The position numbers and the translations under genes were made by a program. The notes beneath the pieces are model-generated. The model searched no databases. It saw nothing but the letters and a program-made list of their open reading frames with translations, and was not told where the DNA came from. A DNA stretch of 64,000 nt from an uncultured Porticoccus sp. (GTDB lineage Bacteria; Pseudomonadota; Gammaproteobacteria; Pseudomonadales; Porticoccaceae), in NCBI RefSeq assembly GCF_913061305.1, contig NZ_CAJXST010000003.1, positions 124,001 to 188,000 on the forward strand. The letters are read 5' to 3'. Every line of letters starts with the position of its first letter. Position 1 is the first letter of the stretch. Shown one piece after another: positions 31,837 through 42,273 of the stretch.

Positions 31837-32484
31837 GTGAGGCAGGCACAGTTGAATAGAGTTTGGCAGTCGCTTCTTCTGCTTTTCATGGTGTCGATCA
31901 GCACGTTGCTTTTTGCTGAAGGTGCGGCAGATGCCGCCCAAAAACTGCGCGCACAACTGATTGATCTGAATACGCTGGATACAGCGTTTGTTCAGACCGT
32001 TTATGCCACTGAAGGTGATCTCCTGCAGCAAACCTCTGGCCACCTTCAGGCTGCCAGGCCAGGCCGGGTGAGATGGGAAACATCCCCACCCATGGAGCAA
32101 TTGATTGTTTCTGATGGCACAACGCTCTGGCTGTTTGATCCCGATCTTGAGCAGGTAACTGTTCGACCCTTTAGCGATGATCTCAGCAGAACGCCAGCCG
32201 TCCTTTTTGTTGGTGATCTGGCTGCGCTTGAACAGGCTTATCAGGTGTCTGTGGAGCATGGTCAGCTGACAGTTTTCACCTTGATTCCACTGACTGATGA
32301 CAATCTTTATGAAAAGCTGACACTCAGCTTTGCTGGCAAGAAACCCACTGGCATGAAACTCTGGGATGGTCTGGGTCAACGCACTGAAATAGAGTTTTCA
32401 AATGCCAAATTGAATTGTCCGCTATCCCCCGAGCTGTTCACGTTCATCCCACCGGAGGGGGTTGATATTCTCCGCGATGAATAG
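31837..32484 (+). CDS. lolA: Periplasmic lipoprotein carrier LolA
   Basis: 215 residues from a GTG; a TTG at 31852 with GAGGCAGG before it is a credible alternative. A signal peptide (to about 27, LLFA) precedes the mature domain. LolA takes outer-membrane lipoproteins from LolCDE and hands them to LolB. The family segments TAFVQTVYATEGDLLQ, GRVRWETSPP, DGTTLWLFDPDLEQVTV and the C-terminal FTFIPPEGVDIL are present. The gene sits between ftsK and rarA as in most gammaproteobacteria, and its end overlaps the rarA start by 8 bp. Confidence 0.93.
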   Translation: MRQAQLNRVWQSLLLLFMVSISTLLFAEGAADAAQKLRAQLIDLNTLDTAFVQTVYATEGDLLQQTSGHLQAARPGRVRWETSPPMEQLIVSDGTTLWLFDPDLEQVTVRPFSDDLSRTPAVLFVGDLAALEQAYQVSVEHGQLTVFTLIPLTDDNLYEKLTLSFAGKKPTGMKLWDGLGQRTEIEFSNAKLNCPLSPELFTFIPPEGVDILRDE

Positions 32485-33810
32485 TGATCTGTTCGCTCAG
32501 AATATCGCCCAGCCGCTGGCAGCCCGAATGCGTCCGCGTTCGCTGGACGAATTTGCCGGGCAAGCGCATTTGATTGGTGAAGGACGGTCTCTCCGTGAGG
32601 CAATCCAGTCTGGTCAACTACATTCAATGGTCTTTTGGGGCCCGCCAGGGGTGGGTAAAACCACCCTGGCTCGTCTGGTGGCCAACTCTGTGGATGCCCA
32701 TCTGGAAGCGGTCTCTGCTGTTTTGGTCGGAGTAAAAGAGATCAGGGCTGCGATTGCTCAGGCCCAAGCGATTCGCGATCAGCAGTCGCGCCGAACAATC
32801 CTTTTCGTTGATGAAGTACACCGTTTCAATAAATCGCAACAGGATGCATTTTTACCCTATGTGGAAGATGGCACTATCGTGTTGATCGGTGCGACCACAG
32901 AAAACCCGTCTTTTGAGCTGAACAATGCATTGCTTTCGCGTTGCCGGGTATACGTTTTGCGCAGTCTCGATACTGCGCAGCTGACACGTATCATTCAGCA
33001 GGCCCTGAGTGATACTGAAAGAGGCCTGGGTACACGAAAGCTCGATATGGCAGAGGATGCGGTACAGTTATTAGTGGCTGCCGCTGATGGCGATGCCAGA
33101 AAAGCCCTCAACCTTCTGGAAATCGCCAGTGATCTCGCGAACAACGGACAGATCACCCGGGATGTGGCGGAAGAAGTACTGCTGGGTGATACCCGTCGCT
33201 ATGACAAGGGCGGGGAATACTTTTACGACCAGATTTCCGCACTCCACAAGGCGGTGAGAGGCTCTTCACCGGATGCTGCGCTCTATTGGTATACGCGCAT
33301 GCTGGATGGCGGCTGTGATCCTCTTTACATCGCCCGCCGTGTGGTAAGAATGGCCAGTGAGGATATTGGCAATGCCGATCCGCGAGCTTTGAGTGTTGCT
33401 CTCGATGCCTGGCAAACCCAGGAGCGTTTGGGTAGTCCGGAGGGTGAGTTGACTATTGCCCAGGCTGTTCTCTATCTCGCGGCAGCGCCCAAGAGTAATG
33501 CCGTTTATCAGGCCTTTAATCAGGCCAAAGCTGATGTGCACAGTATGCCAAGCCATGATGTTCCCCTGCATTTGCGAAATGCACCCACTGCGCTGATGAA
33601 ATCCCTTGATTATGGCGCAGAATATCGTTATTCACACAATGAGCCGGGGGCCTACTCACCCGGAGAAAATTATTTTCCCGAGGCACTCAAAAACAAGCAG
33701 TACTACTTCCCCTCAGATCGGGGATTAGAGAAACAGATCACTGAAAAACTACGCCATCTCCGCAATCTGGATGAAGCGAGCACGGTCAAACGTTATCAGG
33801 GGAATGATTA

Positions 33811-33811
<1 letters not shown>
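32477..33811 (+). CDS. rarA: Replication-associated recombination ATPase RarA
   Basis: 444 residues from the ATG at 32477 (MNSDLFAQ), overlapping the end of lolA. It is an AAA+ clamp-loader-like ATPase that acts at stalled forks. The N-terminal [14 protein letters not shown], Walker [12 protein letters not shown] (about 54-64), Walker [21 protein letters not shown], and sensor [19 protein letters not shown] are all present. The C-terminal part with [21 protein letters not shown] forms the tetramerisation region. The crcB start overlaps its stop by one base (TAATG). Confidence 0.96.
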
Positions 33812-35483
<1,672 letters not shown>

Positions 35484-35511
35484 TTGGGCGCCATTGATCC
35501 AGAGTTTAACG

Positions 35512-36891
35512 ATGGACCTGTTGCCGTTATTTCATAATCTTCGCGATAGACGCTGCGTCATGGTTGGCGGCGGCGAAATAGCCCTGCGAAAACTCCGCCA
35601 GTTAATGGCTGTTGGTGCAGCTATTGAGGTGATTGCGCCAGAGATTAACTCATCCATTCAAAAACTGGCTCACGAATCTGGCCTGACACTTGTAAATCGT
35701 GAGTTTGAGGATGCTGATCTCAACGGGGCTGTCCTGGTGGTTGCGGCCACAAATGACATAGCGGTTAACCGGCGTGTCTCAGAGCTCGCCCAGGCCAGGA
35801 ATATTCCTGTCAACGTGGTAGACAACCCCGAGCTGTGCAGTGTCATTTTTCCCTCTATTGTCGATCGATCGCCAGTACAAATTGCTATCAGCAGTGCCGG
35901 TACCGCGCCAGTATTAGCGAGAATGCTTCGTACCCGGCTGGAATCATCAATCCCTGCCGGTTATGGCAAGCTTGCTGCGATAGCTGGGAAATATCGTGAT
36001 CATGTTAAGCGCAAGATCAATGACGGACTTTCCCGTAAAGCTTTCTGGGAAGAAGTTTTTGAAGGTGATATTGCCGAGTTGGTTTATGCAGAAAAACTGG
36101 ATGAAGCGGAAAGCCGTATTCAGCAGAAACTAGCTAACCCCGCTTCAAAAAAGCTCGGAGAAGTTTATCTGGTTGGAGGCGGGCCGGGCGATCCCGATCT
36201 CCTGACATTTCGTGCACTGCGCTTGATGCAGAAGGCGGATATCGTCCTTTATGACAGGTTGGTTTCAAAGGAAGTGTTGGCGCTGGTGCGCCGCGATGCA
36301 GAGTTGGTCTATGTGGGAAAAACCGCCGGAGACCACCCGGTCACCCAGGATAATATCAATGAAAAGCTTGCTGAATATGCCCTGCAGGGCAAACGTGTTT
36401 TACGTCTGAAAGGTGGCGACCCTTTTATTTTTGGCCGTGGTGGTGAAGAAATTTCACACCTTGCAGAACGCGGGATCCCTTTCCAGGTGGTGCCAGGTAT
36501 AACAGCCGCTTCCGGTTGTGCCAGCTATGCAGGCATACCCCTGACCCACCGGGACTACGCCCAATCAGTTCGTTTCATAACAGGCCACCTGAAAGATAAT
36601 TCACTGGATTTGAACTGGCAGGATCTTGTTGCAGCCAATCAGACCCTGGTGTTTTACATGGGGCTCAGTGGGCTGGAGAGTATTTGCCGGGAGTTAATTC
36701 GGCGCGGGAAAACGCCAACTACACCGGCGGCTTTGATAGAAAAGGGCACAACCGTCAATCAGCGGGTATTTATTGGCGACCTAAAAACCTTGCCGGATAT
36801 AGTGCGCGAAGCCAATGCCAAGGCCCCCACCTTGATCATTGTGGGTGATGTGGTCAAACTTAATGAGAAATTGTCCTGGTTTAAACCTTGA
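35512..36891 (+). CDS. cysG: Siroheme synthase CysG
   Basis: 459 residues from the ATG at 35512 ([10 protein letters not shown]). Two enzymes are fused. Residues about 1-200 are precorrin-2 dehydrogenase/ferrochelatase with the NAD loop [12 protein letters not shown]. Residues 215-459 are uroporphyrinogen-III methyltransferase with [29 protein letters not shown] and [20 protein letters not shown]. It makes the sirohaem of sulfite reductase, which acts after CysH. It is 28 bp past serS and 9 bp before gor. Confidence 0.97.
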   Translation: MDLLPLFHNLRDRRCVMVGGGEIALRKLRQLMAVGAAIEVIAPEINSSIQKLAHESGLTLVNREFEDADLNGAVLVVAATNDIAVNRRVSELAQARNIPVNVVDNPELCSVIFPSIVDRSPVQIAISSAGTAPVLARMLRTRLESSIPAGYGKLAAIAGKYRDHVKRKINDGLSRKAFWEEVFEGDIAELVYAEKLDEAESRIQQKLANPASKKLGEVYLVGGGPGDPDLLTFRALRLMQKADIVLYDRLVSKEVLALVRRDAELVYVGKTAGDHPVTQDNINEKLAEYALQGKRVLRLKGGDPFIFGRGGEEISHLAERGIPFQVVPGITAASGCASYAGIPLTHRDYAQSVRFITGHLKDNSLDLNWQDLVAANQTLVFYMGLSGLESICRELIRRGKTPTTPAALIEKGTTVNQRVFIGDLKTLPDIVREANAKAPTLIIVGDVVKLNEKLSWFKP

Positions 36892-36900
36892 GGAGAAATC

Positions 36901-38256
36901 ATGGCTGATCATGATGTTGACCTGTTTGTGATTGGTGCTGGTTCTGGTGGAGTAAGAACAGCACGTATGTGCGCGCAGCAAGGGCTGCGAGTCGTGGTGG
37001 CTGAATCCCAGTATCTTGGTGGAACCTGTGTCAATGTCGGCTGTGTTCCCAAAAAACTTTTCGTGTATGCCTCGTCGTTCCGCGAAGAATTTCGTGCTGC
37101 CAAGGGCTTCGGTTGGCAGGTGGGTGAATCAAGTTTTGACTGGCCCACCCTTCGGGACAATAAAAATCGTGAAATCCAGCGGCTGAATGATATCTACGGC
37201 AACTTGCTCGATAAAGCTGGCGTGGAGCTGGTTGAGGGTTGGGCCAAAATCCTCGGTCCAGATAGTGTTGAGATAAATGGCCAGGTTTACCGGTGCAAAA
37301 AAATATTGATCGCCACGGGGGGTACACCCTTTGTGCCGGAATTTCCGGGTAGAGAATACGCCATCACGTCTAACGAAGCTTTTTATCTGGATAGCCTCCC
37401 GGATCGCATAGTAATCGTTGGTGGCGGCTATATTGCCATTGAATTTGCCGGGATATTCAATGGGCTCGGCGTTGAGACTCACTTGCTGTACCGCGGTGAG
37501 CTGTTTCTTCGTGGTTTCGATCAGGATGTACGTGAAGTACTAAAGGAAGAAGTTGAAAAACAAGGGGTTATACTTCATTTCTCAACTGATATAGAATCTA
37601 TAGAAAAAATGGACGACGGTCTTTTCAAGGCAGTTCTCAACAGTGGTGACAGTATTGAAGCCGGCCTTGTGATGTATGCGACGGGTCGTCGCCCCAACAT
37701 TGAAGGGCTTGGTCTCGAGAATACAACCATTGAAACCCGGGCCAATGGCGCGATCATTGTAGATGATTATTTCCAAACGGCAGAACCGTCAATCTATGCC
37801 ATTGGTGATGTCATCGGTCGGGTTGAATTAACCCCCGTTGCCATTAATGAGGGTATGGCACTCACTAAAACCCTTGTCACGGATGTACCCACGACAATCG
37901 ACTATACAAATATTCCTACAGCCGTATTCAGTCAACCCAATACGGCATCTGTCGGATTGACTGAAGAGCAGGCCAGAGAGGTATACGGTGACAACCTCCG
38001 TATCTATCGAAGCAAATTCAGGGCAATGAAAGAGACGCTGGGTGGTGGAGACAACAAAGTCTTTATGAAGCTGATTGTTATCAATGATAACGATAGGGTT
38101 GTTGGTTGCCATATGGTGGGCGAGGGTGCCGGCGAAATCATTCAGGGAATCGCTATTGCTGTAAAAATGGGTGCTACTAAAGCGGATTTTGATGCCACTA
38201 TAGGTATTCATCCCACTGCAGCTGAAGAATTTGTGACCATGCGTGATGTGACCTAG
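36901..38256 (+). CDS. gor: Glutathione-disulfide reductase
   Basis: 451 residues, SD GAGGAG. The FAD loop [11 protein letters not shown] is at 12-22 and the redox disulfide CVNVGC at 43-48. The NAD(P) loop [12 protein letters not shown] near 177 is followed by [11 protein letters not shown], whose arginines favour NADPH. The C-terminal [11 protein letters not shown] supplies the catalytic His of the partner subunit. It keeps glutathione reduced. Last gene of the plus-strand run that starts at ftsK; the conserved gene order stops here. Confidence 0.94.
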   Translation: MADHDVDLFVIGAGSGGVRTARMCAQQGLRVVVAESQYLGGTCVNVGCVPKKLFVYASSFREEFRAAKGFGWQVGESSFDWPTLRDNKNREIQRLNDIYGNLLDKAGVELVEGWAKILGPDSVEINGQVYRCKKILIATGGTPFVPEFPGREYAITSNEAFYLDSLPDRIVIVGGGYIAIEFAGIFNGLGVETHLLYRGELFLRGFDQDVREVLKEEVEKQGVILHFSTDIESIEKMDDGLFKAVLNSGDSIEAGLVMYATGRRPNIEGLGLENTTIETRANGAIIVDDYFQTAEPSIYAIGDVIGRVELTPVAINEGMALTKTLVTDVPTTIDYTNIPTAVFSQPNTASVGLTEEQAREVYGDNLRIYRSKFRAMKETLGGGDNKVFMKLIVINDNDRVVGCHMVGEGAGEIIQGIAIAVKMGATKADFDATIGIHPTAAEEFVTMRDVT

Positions 38257-38329
38257 AGAGAGAAATGTTCAGTAGCTGTTTAAAACACCTTTAAGTTACC
38301 GTTTTTGCAACAGGAACATTTTTTTTCAG

Positions 38330-38376
38330 GGGGATAGGGGTGTCTCGACTATCGATGCCTATCCCCATAGGTCGAG
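38330..38376. repeat. Overlapping inverted repeats between gor and the orphan gene
   Basis: GGGGATAGG (38330-38338) can pair with CCTATCCCC (38358-38366). The same right-hand segment can instead sit in a hairpin closed by CTCGACTAT (38344-38352) with ATAGGTCGAG (38367-38376), or form CCTAT-CCCC-ATAGG. The alternatives are mutually exclusive. No T-run follows on either strand, so it is not a standard terminator. Confidence 0.6.
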
Positions 38377-38397
38377 TTCTAATCCAATCTGTAGGCG

Positions 38398-38991
38398 CTA
38401 TGTGAGTGAATCTATCTTTTTCATGGCATCGACTGCGCCACGGGGAAGGGTGGTTGTATCCGAGTCTGGTTTTTCAATCTTCTTGTTGTCTGTTACTGGT
38501 TTTCCGACCATCGCCTGGTAGGCATATCCGTTGTTGAACGCCACGCCGCCTACGGGTTTCCAGCCCTTGTTCAATAGCAATGAAACTTCCTTTTCCAGTT
38601 CTTTGAAGCCTTTTGTCGCACTGATTACCTTGTATACCAGCATCGGATCTTCCCTGTTGCGCTTTAATCGTGATTTTATCGCCGGTTGTGCTGACATGTA
38701 CCAATCTGCTGCGAGTTCACCGGGCGTTTTATTATAATATTTCGGATTAAAGTCGTCTCTATATAGAACTCCGTTGCAAATGTACCAGCCCTTCCAGCCA
38801 AAAAAATCCAGCTTGCCTGACAGGATTTGTAGGCCCTTGTATACCCACTTTGGCCCGTATCCCGATGCTTTCCATCGGTAATAGCTACGCTCGGTTATGC
38901 CTAGATGTTTGCAGACATCGCGTACAAAAAAACCTGCTGATTGGCGGGTTTCATCAATATATTCAAAGGGTACTTTTTTCTGTGCCTTCAT
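38398..38991 (-). CDS. Orphan protein: HTH/phage-like N-terminus with DUF1737-like C-terminus
   Basis: 197 residues; I do not recognise the whole. Residues about 22-44 (VRDVCKHLGITERSYYRWKA) look like a small helix-turn-helix. Residues 60-100, with FFGWKGWYICNGVLYRDDF, recall a phage-associated family (DUF3653, from memory). Residues 118-163 fit DUF1737: LVYKVISATKGFKELEKEV, then LLNKGWKPVGGV and YQAMV. The tail is charged and probably disordered. No signal or membrane segment. It interrupts conserved gene order between gor and a foreign-looking pyrE, and palindromes lie on both sides. A DNA-binding regulator from a phage or island is a guess. No clear Shine-Dalgarno. Confidence 0.7.
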   Translation of the reverse strand: MKAQKKVPFEYIDETRQSAGFFVRDVCKHLGITERSYYRWKASGYGPKWVYKGLQILSGKLDFFGWKGWYICNGVLYRDDFNPKYYNKTPGELAADWYMSAQPAIKSRLKRNREDPMLVYKVISATKGFKELEKEVSLLLNKGWKPVGGVAFNNGYAYQAMVGKPVTDNKKIEKPDSDTTTLPRGAVDAMKKIDSLT

Positions 38992-39291
38992 ACCTGATTT
39001 TTCCTTATCTTTAACTCGCGCTCCTAAAGGGCTCTTAGGGCGACTGTCTATAAAGTCCTCGATCTATATATATGCGCATAATGTATATTATGTTAAATAA
39101 AATAACTGTGTGGATACTTGGCCCCTTTTCTTATTGGTTTTTGGGGAATAAAACCTGCCTGGATTTCACGTGATTAAATGGAATATCGACTGATGTTCTG
39201 GCAAAATTTCGGCTGCTTGCTTTTGAGCAAGATTAATCACTGAGAGCCACTACTACTCCCGTCTTTTCTCGCGATTCGCTATACAGGTGCA
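38992..39291. other. AT-rich intergenic region between the orphan gene and pyrE
   Basis: 300 bp between divergent genes. It contains a dyad at 39077-39092, a run of alternating AT at 39065-39072, and a small hairpin CTTGCT-TTTG-AGCAAG at 39216-39231 about 60 bp before the pyrE start. No convincing gene; a 30-codon reading frame from 39081 has no ribosome binding site. Confidence 0.5.
39077..39092. promoter_or_regulatory. Candidate operator dyad upstream of the orphan gene
   Basis: CATAAT-GTAT-ATTATG is a 6+4+6 inverted repeat in AT-rich DNA, 86 bp upstream of the orphan start codon. The size suits a dimeric helix-turn-helix protein. Binding by the orphan product itself would be autoregulation; this is inference. 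Confidence 0.4.
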
Positions 39292-39981
39292 ATGATGTCG
39301 TTCAACAGCTTTCCTGACCCCAAATTGATTGCTCAGTTATCTGCAAAGATGCTGATTGAAATTGGTGCAATCAACTTCCGTCCGAATGATCCCTTTCAAT
39401 TAACGTCAGGAAAAATCAGCCCTGTGTATATCGATTGCAGGAAGATTATTTCATTTCCACGTGTGAGATCGACGTTGATGGATTTCGGTGCCTCGACAAT
39501 CCTCCGCAATATAGGCTTTGAATCTATCGATGGCATTGCCGGCGGAGAAACAGCCGGAATCCCTTTTGCCGCCTGGCTTGCAGAGCGTTTGTCTTTACCC
39601 ATGCAGTACGTTCGAAAAAAACCGAAGGGCTTTGGACGTGATGCGCAGATCGAGGGTGATCTGAAGGAAGGCTCGAGAGTTCTATTGGTTGAGGATCTGA
39701 CCACAGATGGTGGCAGCAAAATCAAATTCTGTCAGGCCCTCCGTGACGCTGGTGCTACGGTTAGTGACACTTTCGTGATCTTTTTTTATGACATATTTCC
39801 AGATACACGAAAAAATCTGGGTGAAATTGGTATTAATCTACACCACTTGACTACCTGGTGGGATGTGCTGGAAGTCTGCAAGAATGAAAACCTTATGGAG
39901 ACCAAGGCTATTGCAGAAATTGAGTCCTTTCTGCACTCCCCGGTTGAGTGGTCAACTGCACATGGTGGCATAGAAAGTTAA
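39292..39981 (+). CDS. pyrE: Orotate phosphoribosyltransferase, alphaproteobacterial type
   Basis: 229 residues (ATG ATG start, either codon). The phosphoribosyltransferase motif is [14 protein letters not shown] near 127-140. It has [56 protein letters not shown] and the TTWWDVL segment near 185. Those match the roughly 230-residue PyrE of Rhizobiales rather than the 213-residue gammaproteobacterial enzyme. The reaction is orotate plus PRPP to OMP in pyrimidine synthesis. No other pyrimidine gene is near; usual companions such as rph are absent. Transfer from an alphaproteobacterium is inferred. Whether a second, native pyrE exists cannot be seen. Confidence 0.9.
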   Translation: MMSFNSFPDPKLIAQLSAKMLIEIGAINFRPNDPFQLTSGKISPVYIDCRKIISFPRVRSTLMDFGASTILRNIGFESIDGIAGGETAGIPFAAWLAERLSLPMQYVRKKPKGFGRDAQIEGDLKEGSRVLLVEDLTTDGGSKIKFCQALRDAGATVSDTFVIFFYDIFPDTRKNLGEIGINLHHLTTWWDVLEVCKNENLMETKAIAEIESFLHSPVEWSTAHGGIES

Positions 39982-40032
39982 TTAGAATAACCTCTTAACT
40001 ATTTGACTATAAACAAATTTTGTTTGGATCTT

Positions 40033-40854
40033 TTAAAGACCGTTGAGGCTGTAATCGTGAACGTAGTTAATTTCCCCCTGAAAGCCCAATAGGTAGAGTG
40101 CCAGTCGATCATCTGCATAATGGGCGAAAACCTTAAGCATCATTTTGTCATCTGTGGCGAAATCCGACCGGTATTGACCGAACACGCCAGCGGCAGTCAG
40201 TTTGCCATTTTTAAGGGTGACACCATTCTGTTTGTTAATGAAATCACGCCCTGACTGCTTTAACAGTGATGTAACATTTTCCCCGGTGAAGGCTTTAGGC
40301 AATAAGCCTGGACAGGTCATGTTGGCACAGTTCAAGCCGAAGTGAATGGTATGATCTTTCCATATTGGTCGGAGAATACGGTTCTCTATATCATTGAGGC
40401 TTAAAGGGTTGTCGGCAACCTTAATTAGCGGTTTCGTCAATAAGCTGCTTCCAGCCATTTTTTTGCCGAACTCCCTGATGCTTTTTATTGGGTAGTTTTC
40501 TGAAATAAGTTTGACGGTCAATGCATTATAGAGATTTAACCAATAGGCTTTCTGCTCATCCCGACTGTAGTCTCGCGGGTCTATTTTTGCCAGATAGGCA
40601 ATATAGTCCGAGAGGCGTTTTTGTTCATTTTTATCCACCGAGCCATACCGAAAACGGTTAACACCCTGCCCGGTGTTCACGACATGCGTACTGAGTAGCT
40701 CATTCCACTGTCGGTGATTAACAGTGTCCCGATTAGACTCATTGCTCTTTGCCCAGAACATTGGCGATTGCCCTGATTCTGCAGCGACTGCTGAAGATGC
40801 GCCCAATAATCCTGTCATCAGTGCGATTATCAGTGGATGCTTTAGGTTCATCAT
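40033..40854 (-). CDS. DUF547 protein, secreted or periplasmic
   Basis: 273 residues from the ATG pair at 40854 (MMNLKHPLIIALM), which gives a clean signal peptide ending AVAAES; the open frame extends ten codons further upstream. The DUF547 core is visible as DEQKAYWLNLYNALTVKLI near 95, YPIKSIRE, NDIENRILRPIWKD and the Cys-containing HFGLNCANMTCPGL near 190. The family is widespread and functionally uncharacterised; some members resemble papain-like or transglutaminase-related folds, which I cannot confirm here. Convergent with pyrE and divergent from bioA. Confidence 0.85.
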   Translation of the reverse strand: MMNLKHPLIIALMTGLLGASSAVAAESGQSPMFWAKSNESNRDTVNHRQWNELLSTHVVNTGQGVNRFRYGSVDKNEQKRLSDYIAYLAKIDPRDYSRDEQKAYWLNLYNALTVKLISENYPIKSIREFGKKMAGSSLLTKPLIKVADNPLSLNDIENRILRPIWKDHTIHFGLNCANMTCPGLLPKAFTGENVTSLLKQSGRDFINKQNGVTLKNGKLTAAGVFGQYRSDFATDDKMMLKVFAHYADDRLALYLLGFQGEINYVHDYSLNGL

Positions 40855-40951
40855 TGCTACCCGTTTGAGTGATGGCGTTGTCATGGTGCTTTGATACCAT
40901 GAAGATCCTTATCATACAATATACGTTCGCTTACCTGTGAATTGCATCTAC

Positions 40952-42247
40952 ATGAAACACTTGAGTGCGTCTCAAATATTAGCCATGGATAAAGATCACA
41001 TCTGGCATCCCTATTCGTCTGTGGTGGATCCTGCACCGGTTTATCCGGTGGCCAGCGCCGATGGTGTCAGGCTATATCTGGCTGATGGCCGGGCATTAAT
41101 CGATGGCATGTCATCCTGGTGGTGCACCATCCACGGCTACAACCACCCTGCCCTCAATGCAGCCATAACCGCCCAGATGAGTAAAATGTCCCACGTCATG
41201 TTTGGTGGTATCACCCATGAGCCCGCAGCGAAGCTCGCACAGACACTGGCTGAGATCACCCCGGCTGGACTGGATAAGGTTTTTTTATCGGACTCTGGTT
41301 CTGTCAGTATAGAAGTGGCCATGAAAATGGCCCTCCAATATTGGCAATCACAGGGAGAAAAAGGAAAATCGCGTTTTTTAAGTCTTAAACGCGGTTATCA
41401 CGGTGATACCTTTGGAGCCATGTCAGTTTGTGATCCCGTTACAGGTATGCACCACCTGTTCCGCGATGTTCTGGTGCCCCAGTTTTTTGCAGAATCTCCC
41501 CAGTGCGGTTTTGATGATGCCTGGAGTGAAGATTTCATCATCGATTTTAAACAAACCATCACTGCTAATGCAGATGAAATCGCTGCTGTAGTACTGGAGC
41601 CGGTGGTTCAGGGTGCCGGGGGTATGCGCTTTTATTCCCCAGTGTTTCTGAAGCGTGTTCGCGAATTGTGTGATCAGCATGATGTGCTGTTAATTATCGA
41701 CGAAATAGCCACGGGATTTGGTCGCACCGGAAAGCTTTTCGCCACTGAATGGGCCGGGATCTCACCGGACATCATGTGTCTGGGCAAGGCGCTCACGGGT
41801 GGCTATATGACGCTTGCTGCTACATTGTGTACGGAAAAGGTCAGCAACGGTATTTGTCTTGGTGAAGCGGGCGTATTCATGCACGGCCCAACATTTATGG
41901 GAAACCCTCTGGCCTGCGCTGTGGCCAATGCCAGTATTGAGCTGCTGCTTACCTCAGATTGGTCGACCCGCGTTAAGGATATTGAGCAGCAGTTGGCTGC
42001 AGAGCTGGCACCAGCCAAAGACTATAATCATGTGGAAGACGTGCGAGTGCTTGGGGCTATCGGTGTCATTGAGATGAAGAATCCCGTCAACCTACCAATC
42101 ATTCAGAAACAATTTGTCAATCAGGGTGTTTGGGTGCGACCTTTTGGAAAGCTCGTGTATGTCATGCCTCCCTACATTATCAGCAAAACCGATTTATCCG
42201 TCCTAACCAGTGTGTTGGTTGACGTTGTAAAAGATGCTGCGCAATGA
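40952..42247 (+). CDS. bioA: Adenosylmethionine-8-amino-7-oxononanoate aminotransferase
   Basis: 431 residues from the ATG at 40952; a GTG at 40937 is possible and neither has a clear SD. A class III PLP aminotransferase of biotin synthesis that uses S-adenosylmethionine as amino donor. It has DHIWHPYSSV, GMSSWWCTIHGYNHPALN near 57, SHVMFGGITHEPA, and the PLP-lysine region LGKALTGGYMTLAAT near 275. The SSWW motif and HxxFGG pattern match BioA rather than other class III enzymes. The other bio genes are not in the window. Confidence 0.95.
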   Translation: MKHLSASQILAMDKDHIWHPYSSVVDPAPVYPVASADGVRLYLADGRALIDGMSSWWCTIHGYNHPALNAAITAQMSKMSHVMFGGITHEPAAKLAQTLAEITPAGLDKVFLSDSGSVSIEVAMKMALQYWQSQGEKGKSRFLSLKRGYHGDTFGAMSVCDPVTGMHHLFRDVLVPQFFAESPQCGFDDAWSEDFIIDFKQTITANADEIAAVVLEPVVQGAGGMRFYSPVFLKRVRELCDQHDVLLIIDEIATGFGRTGKLFATEWAGISPDIMCLGKALTGGYMTLAATLCTEKVSNGICLGEAGVFMHGPTFMGNPLACAVANASIELLLTSDWSTRVKDIEQQLAAELAPAKDYNHVEDVRVLGAIGVIEMKNPVNLPIIQKQFVNQGVWVRPFGKLVYVMPPYIISKTDLSVLTSVLVDVVKDAAQ

Positions 42248-42273
42248 GCACGAAGGGGATCCACTAAACCCCC

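Noticed and set aside
31834-32379. Minus-strand open frame of 181 codons
   Set aside because: Antisense to lolA within a conserved ftsK-lolA-rarA order.
39081-39173. 30-codon reading frame for a hydrophobic peptide between the orphan gene and pyrE
   Set aside because: No ribosome binding site, starts inside the dyad, and the composition follows from AT-rich DNA.
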